NCBI GenBank assembly: GCA_902806565.1
Contig: CADCXA010000016.1
Location: 248,001 to 312,000 of the forward strand
Direction: 5' to 3'
Length of the DNA stretch: 64,000 bases
DNA from: Hypoxylon rubiginosum
Taxonomy: Eukaryota > Ascomycota > Sordariomycetes > Xylariales > Hypoxylaceae
Under the pieces are notes generated by a model. It was given only the letters and a program-made list of their open reading frames with translations. It was not told the DNA's origin and ran no database searches. The stretch's first letter is position 1; each line of letters starts with the position of its first letter. The translations under genes were made by a program, and so were the position numbers. Positions 22,432-34,340 of the stretch are shown piece after piece.

Positions 22432-25400
22432 CTAGCTTGGTTTCAATGTTTCCCATCCGTTCATCTCGTTAGGATCATCACTGCCGAGAAGATCAACAGA
22501 AGGTCTGCTTAGTTCTGGCTTCGGTGGTTTAGGCGGTTGTATATGTTGTTGCTGCTGCTGCGGCCTGGCTGGTAAGGCTGGCTTACGTTCTATGCTCCCG
22601 AGGCCAGGTAAAGAGACACGGCTCGAAGATGTAGTCAGACCTCCTGCTCCCATCGATGTGTTGTTGTTTGCAATAGAATCTGGACGAAGCGGAAGAGATG
22701 TCTTAAGCATTCCACCTGTTAATGCGCCGGATCTACTAGCCTCGAGTTTGGAGGTCAAGTTGGAGACATTTGTCGAAGCCTTTCGGGGTATGGACATTCT
22801 TGGTATTTGATGATCCATGAAGGAATCAAAACTTTTAGTTTCGGGGATAGATGGACTAGTCGTCGGTGAGGTAGACATGAGGTGAACCGGCTTTCGAGCT
22901 ACCGGTGGGGGGGCCTTGGATTTATTCGACATTTGTGAAGATGATGACGCAGTTCTTAGCGGTGGTTGTGGCATGGTCGACCTAGAAACTAGCAAAGCAG
23001 GCTGAGTAACTGAAGAGGTAGATGGTGGTGAAGGCTGGACGAGACTTGTGGCTGTCTGCCTTCTAGGCGGAGGCGGCGGCGGAGCCTCGCTCCTCTGTGG
23101 GTGTGCCTGCTCCTCGTGTAAATTGATCTGGCCCATCTTAGAAGGCAACGTCGCTGGATCGAATGGCGGCGGTAGCTTCCTAGGTGAAGAGTTGGATGCA
23201 GCAGACGTTGAGAGAAGGGTGGAGTGGTTGATATGCTCGTAAGGAGAACTAGAGATGCTGGAAAACGAGGAGAGCCTGGAGTTAGATCTGGGCACCGCAA
23301 CCCAATCTGGTTCTTCGGTCGGAGTGAAGGGGTTTGAGGGGCGGTTGGGATTGAGCACCACAACGGAATTATCGCGGGTCCCATTGGTAGGCTTTGGTGG
23401 ACCAACTGTAGATTTGGCCATCTTGCCGTTATCAAGCCACCATCTCTGTCGGTCCGAGCTGGCTGGCGGGAGGCCAGGCTCGATGGGATCATACCCGATG
23501 AGGTCTTCGTCATCTTCAGAGTCGTCAATGAGCAGGCTTGTCGCTGCATGCCCGACTTCTGCCTTGCGACGTTCGTACATTTCTCGACTAATATGCTCTC
23601 GTAGCGCTTCGTCCACAATGTTTACCGTGCATTGGAACGTCGCGAAGACTGGGTGATGATCTGAGAAGCGCAAAGGGGCACAATTGTATGCCAACTGTCT
23701 TATGTTCATACCTTTACGCAAGATACGATCTGTCCAAGCAGGAATACGCGATTTCTCACTGTAAAATGGTCAGCTAAAGTTACGGTTTTCTGCGTGATAG
23801 CTTACGAGGTGTCGTATCTATCAGTGCCAACGTCGAATTTGTATGTCGGCATAAAGGTTATCCTGGCTTCAGAGTAATATGGAAAGGAAAGGCCAGCAAC
23901 CATTTGAAGATTTAACTGAAATATGTCAGTGACGAAATCTCGGCCTGGCAGGAGTGAAAATACACACCTGGTCATTCTCGTATAACCTCTCTAGATCCCG
24001 TTTCTGGATGAGATCCATAACTCTTTCATGTGATAGCCCGATCCGGTAATTAAAGTCACCAAGCCAGATTACCGTGTCTGTAGATAATATTTGTAAGTAA
24101 GAATCATATCGAGTGAGAGCAATGTCCTTCATACCATGATCATCGATGCTCCTATTTCTTTGGAATCGTAGTCCATGATGAATGGTAGCATAATCCTTGT
24201 TTCTTTCATCGTAGTTGGCGAACCCGGCGGCGAGATGGGCGGTCACGAAACATAGCTGGGTATTGGCATACTCCATCCTGATAGCCACTGCACCTTTATT
24301 ACCCGCTATGCCCGACATGCCCGTCTTCTTGACACTCCCTTCGACATTCTTTATTTTCGGGAGCGAAGATGCTTTAACGAAGATGCATAGGGCGGCGCCG
24401 ACTAGCTGCCCACTCCGGAGTAGGACGTACTTCTCTCCCCCTATCTGCTTGGCGCGGTTATTTAGCGTCTTCTTAATGGCCTTTTCCCACAGCTGCTTCC
24501 TAGTAGGGTCGCTGTTCATAATTTGTTGTGCGCTCAGCTCGACGATTTCTTGGAAACCAACGGCCATTATCTCAGGCTGTGTTGAACCGAGCTCCTGAGG
24601 GCAAAGCCAAGGAGACAAGTCTTCGTCGATGCCGTTGGTGCGCCCATTTAAATTAAATGTGCCAACCCACCTATGTCAAGTTAGCAATGCCGTATGGTGC
24701 AACATTACAAGTATAATAATATGACTTGAGACTTACATCGTAATATTTTGCGTCGAAGAATATTCGGAGCTACGTTTGCTGAGCTCGATAGATATAAAGT
24801 CGCTGATTGGATCAAACAGGTGGACAGGAGCTTGGCCGACCAACCGCCCTAGGAGCATATCGATTGTATTCTGCCTTGCTTTATCGGCGAAGTTGTTGAT
24901 GTACAGCCTCGTCGCACTTTTACGAGCATCGGCGAAGGCGCCGGCTAGAGACATCTTTCCATGCCTCGTAAAAGAGGACTTAAGAGCACCTGTCCCGGCA
25001 TATATCCTAGAGAGCGCGTCGCCATTATCAGCCCACAGGGTGGAATGTCGCATCCAGAAATCCGACGCAGCAAATTCTCCGCGGTGATTCAGGAACGCCT
25101 CGACAGCCATCTGCGAAATGAGCGTCTGGATAAGGTTGGTCCTGTCTAAACAGTCTAGGCAGTTTGTTCGGAAGACTCCTTCCTGCTGAAGTACGACGAC
25201 CATTCTTTGGTGGCCAGTCGGCTCGTTAGTATCAGCCGTATCATCCGTTAGCTCAGCGAGATAATATGCGAAACCATCAGCCGAATGTTCAATGTACCGC
25301 CGAATTTCTCGAGCAGCTTCATATCCCGCAGCCTTAGTTTCCGCATGGAAATCATAGTCCGTTTCTCGTAGTAGTGCGTGGTCAGACGATTGCTTCTCTT

Positions 25401-26775
25401 CAACGCGGCATAGCGAGCAATGCTGCAACCCATAGTGAAACAGCTGCGTCAGCTCCGCTTCGCCCGGCTTGGTTGCGCTAAGTAGATTGACGATATGAAC
25501 TGCGCCATATGTCTGCTCTAACTCTTCGAAATGCTTGTCGAACGCTGGTTGCGTCCCGTCGGCCGAGCGCGTAACGGTGATCTTCTGCTGGCCAGGAATA
25601 AGGCCGGGCGTCTGCTCCCAGAACACTGGCACAGAGCCACGGACCTGCGCATAGGAGAAGAGAACGCCGGAGGGGCTCCAATAGATAGTTTCTGTTTCGA
25701 CGAAATTTGCCACGTGTCCGTCATCGTCGATGCCTCGACTGTTGAAACGAGTTCCGGCTCGTTTACATGATAAACGGGAAATGACTGTGAGGAAGGAGGG
25801 GAGGCCGGACCTCGAGTCCCGCAACGGCGCTGAGCTCTGAGGGATGGTCATAGTAAGGCAGAATCCTCGTATAGCGGACGTGAGAATCCTAGATGCATCG
25901 AGAGCATCGCGCTCATGTGCCAAGAGCCGAGATCTAAACCGGACTAGAGGACTTATCATGAAATAGTTCCACAAGAATGCATCGTCAAAATTATCAATGT
26001 CAAAGGTATCCGAGTCTATTGGCCTAGCAAACTACATTAGTTTCTTCGTGCGGTGAGATATAGCTCACACCTGTCTGAATAGGAAGACAGCGGCTGTGTG
26101 GCGCTGAGGCATCTAATACGAAAGAGCGTAACAAACCTACCTATCTTGTAGTCTATTCGTGACGTCAAAGTCTGTACTGTAGTAGAAGCTACCATTGCTT
26201 AATAGCTTCTGTAGCTCCTGATATGGATATTCTATTTCGCCCTCCCTTCGACCGAGACTCTGGCCGTAGGTGGACGCAGAATCGGATAGGTCACTATCAT
26301 AGGTATTCAGTGATATAACATTATCGTACTCGGCGCTGTTGAGACAGAAGAAGTCGACGCTCGCAATCTTCTCTACCGTCTCTCCGGGCCGTAAAGTCGC
26401 TACCCGCAATGCCTGCGTGATTACGCATAGAAACACGTCCTGATTTATCGAAATGAGGCCGAGGGTCCCGTATATCGGGCGGGGAGTCAAGGGTCTGAAA
26501 TCGCTCAGAAGCTGCTTGGAAACAGGAGAGAACTCGACCATGCACTTGGACACGGGGCTATCGCCGGCGGCGCGGGGCCTTGCTGACGAGACGGAGGCGA
26601 GGGAGCCATTGGCAATAGCTTCGCTGGTGGTAGGGCTGTACCGGAATATCAGGGCATGGGTTGGCGTGGCTATTGCGATTGCTCGGTGAGGATACTCACG
26701 GAGGAGCAGTTGGCTGGACTTTTCAGCGGACGGCGCTGCAGTGATGTTTCGAGTTGCGGAAGGGTACTGATCCAT
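22432..26775 (-). CDS. synaptojanin-like polyphosphoinositide phosphatase (SAC + 5-phosphatase; INP52/INP53 type)
   Basis: Removes phosphates from PI(4,5)P2 and other phosphoinositides during endocytosis and Golgi-endosome traffic. My model has six exons, 26775-26141, 26023-24737, 24670-24135, 24077-23968, 23915-23806 and 23758-22432, giving 1334 aa. The start is the ATG at 26775 (MDQYPS); the upstream codon at 26829 is GTG. The SAC domain carries the CX5R(T) catalytic motif NCLDCLDRTN near residue 495. The 5-phosphatase domain carries FNLNGR, WLGDFNYRIG, IPAWTDRIL and RFSDHHPVF, all intact. The last about 380 residues are disordered, with NPF, PPPPPPRR and other Pro-rich sites that bind EH and SH3 domains in homologues. 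The 57-nt intron 24078-24134 is in frame and stop-free; another intron is only 47 nt (23759-23805). Confidence 0.93.
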
Positions 26776-28356
26776 GCTGAAGTCGCAAGACAGCAGGAAG
26801 ATGATACGGGCAGATTTGAAGAGTAGCACATGCTACCTAAACACGGTTGATGACAAGACGCTTAATTATTTTTTTCTTCAATATAGGGTGGCATCTAAGG
26901 TGTATGTGTATATGGTGAAATTTGAGTTGTAGACGCACATGTTTCAATATTCCAAGTTGGCAGGTGGCCTTGTGACGTGGGACCTTTTTTTTTTGGCCTG
27001 TTTCTCACTGGTTACCGTCAGCCCTGCGAATTGATCCATCAAATTGGTTTAAATTTCGCTGTGGGGACAAGGCAGCAGGGGAAGAAGAGCACTAAAGAGG
27101 GCTAAAAGGGGGGATCGTTACGGTCGGTTAGGTGGGGTTCCGAACACCGATGAGGCTGAGGCTGAGATGGGATTTCTACGAGGTTACGTTGACTCTTGCT
27201 TTTATGCTTATGACGTCGACGTAGGAAGATCCTTTTCATTCAAATTTATTCTCCTGTACCTACAAACATACAAACATACATGTAGGTATGCGTAAAATTA
27301 AATCTACCTTATTAATAGGGGTGCGTAGGCAAGGGACACCGGAATTTGATGCCGAAAATGTAGTCCAAGTCACTTAATAATCGCCTGCAGATGATTATTC
27401 AGAACTACATGTGGTAACCGTAAGCGTTGGTGTTGAATACCTAGGTATGTACTTCCAAGCTGTATGCTGTTCACGGATTATCGTGATTCTGGCAGAGAAT
27501 TCTGAACGGGTTATCTGTTAAAGAGGGGGTCCTTATCGCAGTGCATCAACTACCTCAACAATTGAAATAAGCCTCTTAACTGCTGTGTCTAGGAGGTATG
27601 TGGGTAGGTAGGTAGATACATACCTCATACTGTGCTCACCTACACGTAGGGATATTGTCTGCCAAATGCATAGGAGATAGACAAGAGACTAGATAGCTAA
27701 AGTTGCTAGGTGCACGTATACGCGGTGCTGGCTGAAGCTTCACAAAGGCTATAAGTGGGTGTTGAGCTTTGGTATTTATTTCTGATATTTGGGGGGAGGT
27801 GAAACATGCATTCTTGTCTTCGATTAGTGAATCAAGGCATGGTCATTCGGAAATTCCACCTATAGCGGTCCTCTAGACTATCTTACAGATGCGTAAGGTC
27901 TGAAATATGAGGCCGATACTAGGGGATGTGCCGCGTGTCGATCAAAGGAAAAGCGAGATATCTCTTCTCTCAAAAAACCACATAAACAAATAGAGGAAGA
28001 AAAAACCAGTATGAAAGTGTCCACGAGACCAGTAACAGACCACCACCGCCCCTGTACATGCAGTCAGAGGTAGTCGAAATACAGCAATAGTTGTGGACAT
28101 GTGCATCCCATTGTCAGGTAGAAGGGCATACTACGTTGCCTTTACTGACGTATGCACGAGAGCAACGCGACAAGGTAAACCCTGCCCGTACTTTTCCAGA
28201 CCTGCGTCGAAAAACCAACTCCTGTACCATCCCTACCAATCCATGCTACGAACCCTTCGCTAGCTGGGTATCAACGGAACCCCGGCCTTCGAGAAAAGTC
28301 TTTTTTTCGGAGTACGCATGTTTAGCTGAAGCAAGGAGGTATCCACTGAGAGTCGT
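26776..28356. other. intergenic
   Basis: 1.58 kb between minus-strand genes. It contains TACCTAGGTA at 27438-27447 and a GTAG tetranucleotide run near 27602-27616. No gene supported. Confidence 0.4.
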
Positions 28357-29614
28357 CTAGGACTCGGCCGGAGCAGCCTCCTCCTTGGGCTTTTCAGCCT
28401 CCTCGGCTGGCTTCTCCTCCTTGGCGGCCTCTGGGGCGGCGGCACCCTCGCCCTCGGCTGTCTCCGACGAAGTCCAGAGGGTCAAGTTATCACGGAGCAG
28501 CTGCATGATCAAAGTGCTGTCACGGTACGACTCCTCGGATAGAGAGTCGAGCTCAGCAATGGCATCATCGAAAGCCTGCTTCGCAAGGTGGCAAGCCCGG
28601 TCAGGTGAGTTGAGAATCTCGTAGTAGAAGACCGAGAAGTTGAGAGCAAGACCGAGACGGATCGGATGCGTCGGGGTGAGCTCAGTCTGGGCCACGTCGG
28701 TAGCGCTCTGGAATTACGTCAGAGGGTGAATGGTATAGACTCGTGATTTTAAGATACATACCTTGTACGCCTCATGAGCGGCAGTAGCAGCAACCTTTCG
28801 CTTCTCACCAGATGCGAACTCGGCTAAGTAACGGTGGTAGTCACCCTTCCTGTGAGAGGGAACGATGCATTAGTACATGGCAGCCAGGCACGGAAAGGCA
28901 CGTAACGGGTGCAATGATAGCACTCACATCTTGTGGTAGAAGACCTTGGACTCGCCGGTGGCGGCGTTGGGGATGAGGCTCTCATCTAGGACATCCAGGA
29001 CATCTTGGCAGACCTTCTCGAGCTCGGTCTCGATCTTGTTACGGTACTCGCGGATGGTGGTGACGTGCTTGTCGGAGCCCTTGGACTCCTCCTTCTGCTC
29101 GATGGAGGAGATGATTCGCCACGAGGCACGTCGGGTGCCGACCACGTTCTTGTAGGCAACTGAGAGCAGGTTGCGCTCGTCGACGGAGAGCTCACCACCA
29201 AGCTTGGCGACCTCCTTCATGTAGGTAACCATCTCGTCATAGCGCTCAGCCTGCTCGCAGAGGCGAGCCAAGAAAGTCTTGCTGCGTGGGGGATGCTCAT
29301 CAGTTTTCTATTCTTATGCCATCGAAAAAGGCGGGAGCGTGAATGGGGGGGTTTAGATGCGGCTGTCATGCACGGTATGAACGAACCTTTCACGCTGCAT
29401 GAAGGGATATAACGTTAGCGGAGCTCCGTACAAAGAATGCTAGATCGAAGGTTATGCAGCGGTGCGTAGGCGTGGGCGCGGGTGGAGGGGAAGAGGCAGC
29501 ATGGCCGAGACAAGGCAGACCTCGAGAAATCCACGGTATAGAAAAGGGTGACGGGTGACGGAGGGGGGAAAGATAGGAGTATTAGAATAAGAGAAAACTT
29601 ACTTCGGTGGTCAT
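28357..29614 (-). CDS. 14-3-3 protein (BMH1/BMH2 family)
   Basis: Dimeric phosphoserine/threonine-binding adaptor. Five exons, 29614-29603, 29394-29387, 29281-28928, 28849-28762 and 28707-28357, give 270 aa. Exon 1 encodes only MTTE and exon 2 is an 8-nt microexon, which together with exon 3 yield the family start [17 protein letters not shown]. The microexon acceptor has a GCTAAC branch about 20 nt upstream. Phospho-ligand residues are present: the Lys of YKNVVGTRR, the Arg of [13 protein letters not shown], and RYLAEF. The family signature [13 protein letters not shown] and the region [13 protein letters not shown] are intact. The C-terminal tail is Ala/Glu/Lys-rich and variable, as usual. 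High expression is likely but not shown here. Confidence 0.95.
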
Positions 29615-31616
29615 ATTGGGCAACTCGGACGAAGGTTGGAGGCGAAATGAATTGAAGATAGAAAAGTTGAAAGTTGGTAATTTGGGCGATGGGGGTTGCG
29701 TGAAACCGTGTGTTTGCAGGTTTTGGGAGTGAATAAGAAAAAAAATAGACGGGATTGTTTACAGATACGTTCGAGTTGGATGGGTGTTGAAAATCGACGA
29801 GGTTTATTACAAGCAGGCGGGAGGAGAAATCAGCAGTCGCGGCCAGGGCTGCCAGGGCCAAAATTACACCTAAGGACTCCAACTTTGGCACCTGGGCCCT
29901 GGCTTGTGCGAAAAAGAAAGGGGTACCTGGGTACATGAGACCCCCTGCCCCCCCTTCTTCCCCCCTTCTGGCGCTGGCTGGCTGGCTGGCGTCTATCTAA
30001 AGGTACCTAGGTACCTACTAGGTTACGGCACCTAATGTTTCCAGGGCTTTATTGCCCCTCGTTCCCGTCTTCGGCCTGGAATCTTCTCTCGATATCAACC
30101 ATCTGGACCTGGTATCGGGGTATCGGGGTATCGGGGTATCGGTACAACCTATAGCAACAACACTCGTCAAACAATAATAAACATCACGAAGATGCTTATA
30201 GTCCAATAAAGCTTGTTGATTCTATAAAATCTTTAACATAATTGATCTATTCGATATACATGTTCGTCTGACCAATGTAGGTATTGGTGTATTGAATCAA
30301 TTAATATAGCCTCCTACTACCTACCTAGGGGTACCTACAGAGTAATAGCAACAATTCCATCAGCTTGTGCTATAACTTCGATATTCTTAACCCCGCTATC
30401 GTCCGCCTCGACCTCACCAAGTGTTTGTTTGGTTCCTATTCCGGTGTTACCTTCGTCGGAAATATTTGAGAAACTCCTAACCTTGGGAGTAGTATTTTTG
30501 TCAAAAAGGAGCCGACCTAGACCTCATACTACATACTCTCGTAGGAACACACGACTTCTTATTAACTCACTAACCGCGAGATATCAGCCACCATTGCGTG
30601 GAACGGACAGGTGATCCAGTCGCTGACTCGCATGCCTCATGCCTCATGCAGCGTTGTTGCGCAAGCCGGCTATGGAATGAGACGAGAAGACGCAGCAGCA
30701 AGTTGTTGAGCCAGGTCTTTCAAAGTATCATCTCAGCTAACAAAATGGCCCCCAAACTCAAGGCACACACCCGTGACTGAATCAATGTGGCATGAATGTC
30801 TCGTAATGTGCCTACATATGTATGTATATGTGCCTAGGTACTTGGTTATAAGTACATATGCCTAACCGTATGTCCTAGTCCTAGACGTATTGTACCAGAT
30901 AGCACCAGACTAGAGATCGATATGAGCGGCGCCGGACAATCGAATGGAAAATACCAAAGACATTTCCATGAGGATCTAAAACCCCACTACCATACCTATC
31001 CCATGCAGGGTCTTATCATAGCGATGGCCGGTCCATTGGTCCAATGCGTTGTCACCTCTTCCCAGTGCTGGCTGAGCTGGCACCCTTTTCTTCCAGTCAC
31101 GAGCCCCTTCTCTCCCACAAGAGATTAAAACCACGCGACTAAACACACTCGACACCGATCACTGCCTTGTCACGAGCCGTTAGTCCTTCTTCCTCTACGT
31201 ACATTGTAGCTTCTCACCGTCGTACCGCCAAGGATACACTGCCATTTTGAACCCACTATACCCGATAACATCGCTACGATTCTCATCTTTTGGGTGCTTC
31301 ATCGAGGCTTTGTTACGACCTCTAACTTAGTAATGCCATAGCTTTAGAGAATCTGTGATGAAACACTGTATTTTGACGTAAATGATATAATGCAACTTAT
31401 ATTGGTTAATATCCATTCATAGCATCGGTTTTGATTATATAGTATACATACAGACGCACTAAACATTACTACCGGTTTTTTATTTTACTCTGTTCGTACA
31501 ATCAATTTGGATCCCTTCTGATAGACCAGCTGAACAGAGCAGATGCCAGAATACATCATCTCCATACACTACCTAGCCTTTTACCTAGGAAGTGGACAAG
31601 GGGGATAACCTATGAC
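29615..31616. other. intergenic
   Basis: 2.0 kb between the 14-3-3 5' region and the class-3 lipase. It contains G/C tracts at 29941-29970, CTGG repeats near 29973-29990, TACCTAGGTA at 30004-30013 and an 8-bp tandem repeat at 30111-30142. Several 60-80 codon frames are not convincing genes. Confidence 0.4.
30111..30142. repeat. tandem repeat, 8-bp unit GTATCGGG, about four copies
   Basis: GTATCGGG is repeated head to tail with no interruption and ends in GTATCGGT. Confidence 0.85.
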
Positions 31617-32888
31617 TCACAGCTCGTCGCTAGAAGTCAAGTTGGGATATTTGTCCCTACCCCAATCGAAAGGATCTCCTCCAGGCACGCACAAACCCAA
31701 TCTCCAGAAATAGTCTCGATGTGCAAAGAACAACTGCCATAATTTGGATCGCGACGGAATGTCCCAAAGCTTTCGAGTCCACCCCGACGTGTCCTGCGTC
31801 TGCTCCTCTGCAGCAGCTTGACTGGCCGTTTTAAGGGTTTCCCCTGCCGAACCAGCAATGCATCGGGGGTCGTAATCCCCTTGGCAGGTCCGAATATCTG
31901 ACAGCTCGGGAGGCAGCTCAGACTTGGAGATGAAGAATTCGCCGGCGTGGGATCTGTATCCCCACTCCGATAGTGGAAGTAAAGGCACGGGATCATCCAC
32001 GTGTGTAACGCGCCGATATGTAGATGTGTCGATAGGCTTCCCTACGCCACCGAGATCGAAGACAGTGTCGAGGTATTCAACGAATCCATCGTTCCCAACC
32101 CGAGGTTCACCGAAAGTTGTCACGGCAAGATTTTCCCAGCCAGAGACGACCTTCAATTCCAAGGCCGCAAGAGCAGCTACGGCGCCACCCAAACTGTGAC
32201 CAACAAGGTGAATCGAGTACTCAGGATACTGCTTGCGCAACGGCTTGAGTGCTGGCAGCACGACAGTTCTGGCCATCTTCCACGATTCCAAGAAACCCAT
32301 GTGCACAGTACAGTTGTGGCAAGTATGCTCGGGTTCTCTGGGGAATCTAGAGTCTCCCTGATCCGGTGAAGGGTAGGGAACATATTCCTGAGGTATTGTG
32401 CTTAGGTCGACGACGGTATTGGTGATGCTGTATGTACCACGAAATGCAACGATGATCGAACCCCGGTTCTCGTCTTTTACAACGTAGTCTTTGTCTGTAG
32501 GCCTACCCGAACGCATTTCTGCGGGTCGAGTAGGTACAGACGTCGGCACGGTCCCATGGTCAACAGCAATATACCCGCAACTATCGCTCATTAAAACACC
32601 CGTATTCCATGTTGTGATGAGGTCTAGGGTCGGAAAGTCCTTGCATCGCGACGCGCAGGAGAAAGGTGGGGCGATGCCGGTCGTGCCAACGCAGTAGGTT
32701 ATGTCGACTAAACGGGAGAAACGTTCGAAAGATGCGAATAGGCGGTCGGAAATATGGTCAGGAGTCGAAGCATCGTCTTGTGCTGTGAGAGGGCTCTGAC
32801 CCTCCAGGGCCTCCAGGGGAGAACCCCATGCGGAGGAGGCCACTAGACACGATAGTAGCACGGAAGAGATTCGCATCATACGTATCAT
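31617..32888 (-). CDS. secreted class-3 lipase (Thermomyces lanuginosus lipase / feruloyl esterase family)
   Basis: Extracellular esterase or triacylglycerol lipase. Intronless, 423 aa. The N-terminus (MRISSVLLSCLVASSAWGS after MIRM) is a signal peptide with an Ala/Ser cleavage region; further in-frame ATGs at 32879 and 32876 could be used. The predicted triad is Ser232 in VGHSLGGA, Asp299 in HVDDPVPLLP and His390 in AHRDYFWRLG. The GTYS oxyanion region is at IVAFRGTYSITN. Cys residues (TYCVG, FSCASRC, SCGY, HTCHNC, TCQGDYDPRC, GLCVPGG) fit disulphide bonding outside the cell. The C-terminal extension of about 80 residues beyond the usual core is somewhat longer than that of the type enzyme. 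The substrate is unknown. A small secreted protein gene lies upstream on the same strand. Confidence 0.9.
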   Translation of the reverse strand: MIRMMRISSVLLSCLVASSAWGSPLEALEGQSPLTAQDDASTPDHISDRLFASFERFSRLVDITYCVGTTGIAPPFSCASRCKDFPTLDLITTWNTGVLMSDSCGYIAVDHGTVPTSVPTRPAEMRSGRPTDKDYVVKDENRGSIIVAFRGTYSITNTVVDLSTIPQEYVPYPSPDQGDSRFPREPEHTCHNCTVHMGFLESWKMARTVVLPALKPLRKQYPEYSIHLVGHSLGGAVAALAALELKVVSGWENLAVTTFGEPRVGNDGFVEYLDTVFDLGGVGKPIDTSTYRRVTHVDDPVPLLPLSEWGYRSHAGEFFISKSELPPELSDIRTCQGDYDPRCIAGSAGETLKTASQAAAEEQTQDTSGWTRKLWDIPSRSKLWQLFFAHRDYFWRLGLCVPGGDPFDWGRDKYPNLTSSDEL

Positions 32889-33764
32889 AATACTAGCGGA
32901 TTCGGACTCGATATAGCTTTCAGGTCTGTCAAATTAAGAACGCTTCCGAGAGAGAGAAGGATAAAATATGGCCATATCCCATAGACAACAGGCTTCGAGC
33001 CTACACTAGGAAAATCGAGCGAGAAGGCGATGGTGTTTTGGTGTTTAGGTATTGTGTAGAAGAGCGACGAGAACCTAGAGTGTATAGTTTGACATTGTAC
33101 TTGGGCATTCAACATTGCGCCAATGCTCTCAGGGTCTCGACCATAACTTATGTATGATGTCGAAGACGATGTTGGAGAAAAGGCGGGAAGGGTAACCCCA
33201 GCTCCTAAATATGTTGATAGACTCGAGCCATTCTTGGCGACAGTCTGGCTATTCGCTATTCGCTGTTTGACGGTTTGACTAAGGGGGCAAGGGAGGCGCT
33301 TTAACGTTTTCAGGGAATGACGATTTGGACGGTAGTCGTGGCCAATGAAGGGTCGCCACTAAACGGGTCATTGGTAACGTGGGCAGCGTGGGGTACACAA
33401 GTACGGGGTAAAATGCTTGGTACCTGCTGAATCGAGCCCTTCGTCCAGATCGAGCACTACTATTCCCGTTTGCGCTTTGACACGTATTATGTAGGAATAT
33501 AAGTCGCATAGTAAGAATCTTGATTCAACTTCAACTAATTACATATGTATTTCTATTTATGAAATAGTTAATACACCCGCTCGATTGCTCGATTGCTCGA
33601 TTGTTCTTTGACCATGTCTAAAATCAACGTAATATACAACCATCTTCGGCTAAAGATACTTTATCTTCTCCCGGGTACAATTTTGTTCCAGGGTAACCGA
33701 GAGCATCAATAGTATTGGTTCCTATGCCATCGTCTCGCCTCTTCCCGTGGTGACTTGCCAGCCA
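32889..33764. other. intergenic, lipase promoter
   Basis: 876 bp with no supported gene. It contains an 8-bp tandem repeat GCTCGATT (three copies, 33579-33603). Confidence 0.4.
33579..33603. repeat. tandem repeat, 8-bp unit GCTCGATT, three copies
   Basis: Three head-to-tail copies, with the last followed by a diverged fragment. Confidence 0.8.
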
Positions 33765-34340
33765 CTAATAAGACGGCGGGACGGGCTCAAGACTCTCAAA
33801 TATACCATCGATTGAACTCTGCTTCGTGATACAGGTCGATTCCGATGTCGTATTTGTGCAGGTCACGTTGGGTCTGGCGAAACCAGAGGCTTCGATATTG
33901 CTGCCACTATAATTGTGGTCAACTACCGACATCATATCGCTATACGAGAAGATGGGTGTGCACAGGACATAGGAATGGTATACTCACCTCGCGGGACATA
34001 CCCTCTCGATCATGAGTAACTCCGGAATCTTTTTGGTTGTGTCGTATATGAAGGCCACAGCTAAATTATCGCAGGGCCAACTATTCGTGTTTATCGTGTC
34101 GGGCTTCGAAGTCGAGTTTTGACAACAGAACGTGTCGATACCAGTGCCCTCGTCGGAGTAAGAGAATGAAGTATAGTTCTTGCTGCTGTCGACAAGGTTT
34201 GTGTAGACGGTAAAGTTGGTAACCGTGAAGTTACCCGGCAGCCAACACTCTCTGGCTTGAAGACTGAAGGGGACGGAATCTTCCAAAGCCTTCGACATGG
34301 CTGGTACAACCAGCAAGCTGAGCAGCGTTGTATAATGCAT
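33765..34340 (-). CDS. small secreted Cys-containing protein (effector candidate)
   Basis: Not recognised as a named family. Two exons, 34340-33988 and 33906-33765, joined by an 81-nt intron (GTGAGT donor, TATAG acceptor), give 164 aa. Residues 1-18 (MHYTTLLSLLVVPAMSKA) look like a signal peptide. The mature part has seven Cys (ECW, FCCQN, WPC, RVC, VTC, STC) and several N-glycosylation sequons (NFT twice, NYT, NST, NVT, NTT). The pattern of alternating Thr/Val/Tyr residues in NFTVTNFTVYTN suggests beta strands. Small size, a signal peptide and Cys content are the usual criteria for fungal secreted effectors or surface proteins, but no function can be read. An odd Cys count leaves one unpaired or forming a dimer. 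Confidence 0.7.

Noticed and set aside
29415..29936. 173-codon minus-strand frame
   Set aside because: It covers the 14-3-3 leader, exon 1 and intron 1 in a different frame; the conserved 14-3-3 start explains the region better.
6232..34340. Possible biosynthetic gene cluster (CoA ligase plus lipases)
   Set aside because: No core synthase, terpene cyclase, P450 or transcription factor nearby; the genes between are core housekeeping functions.
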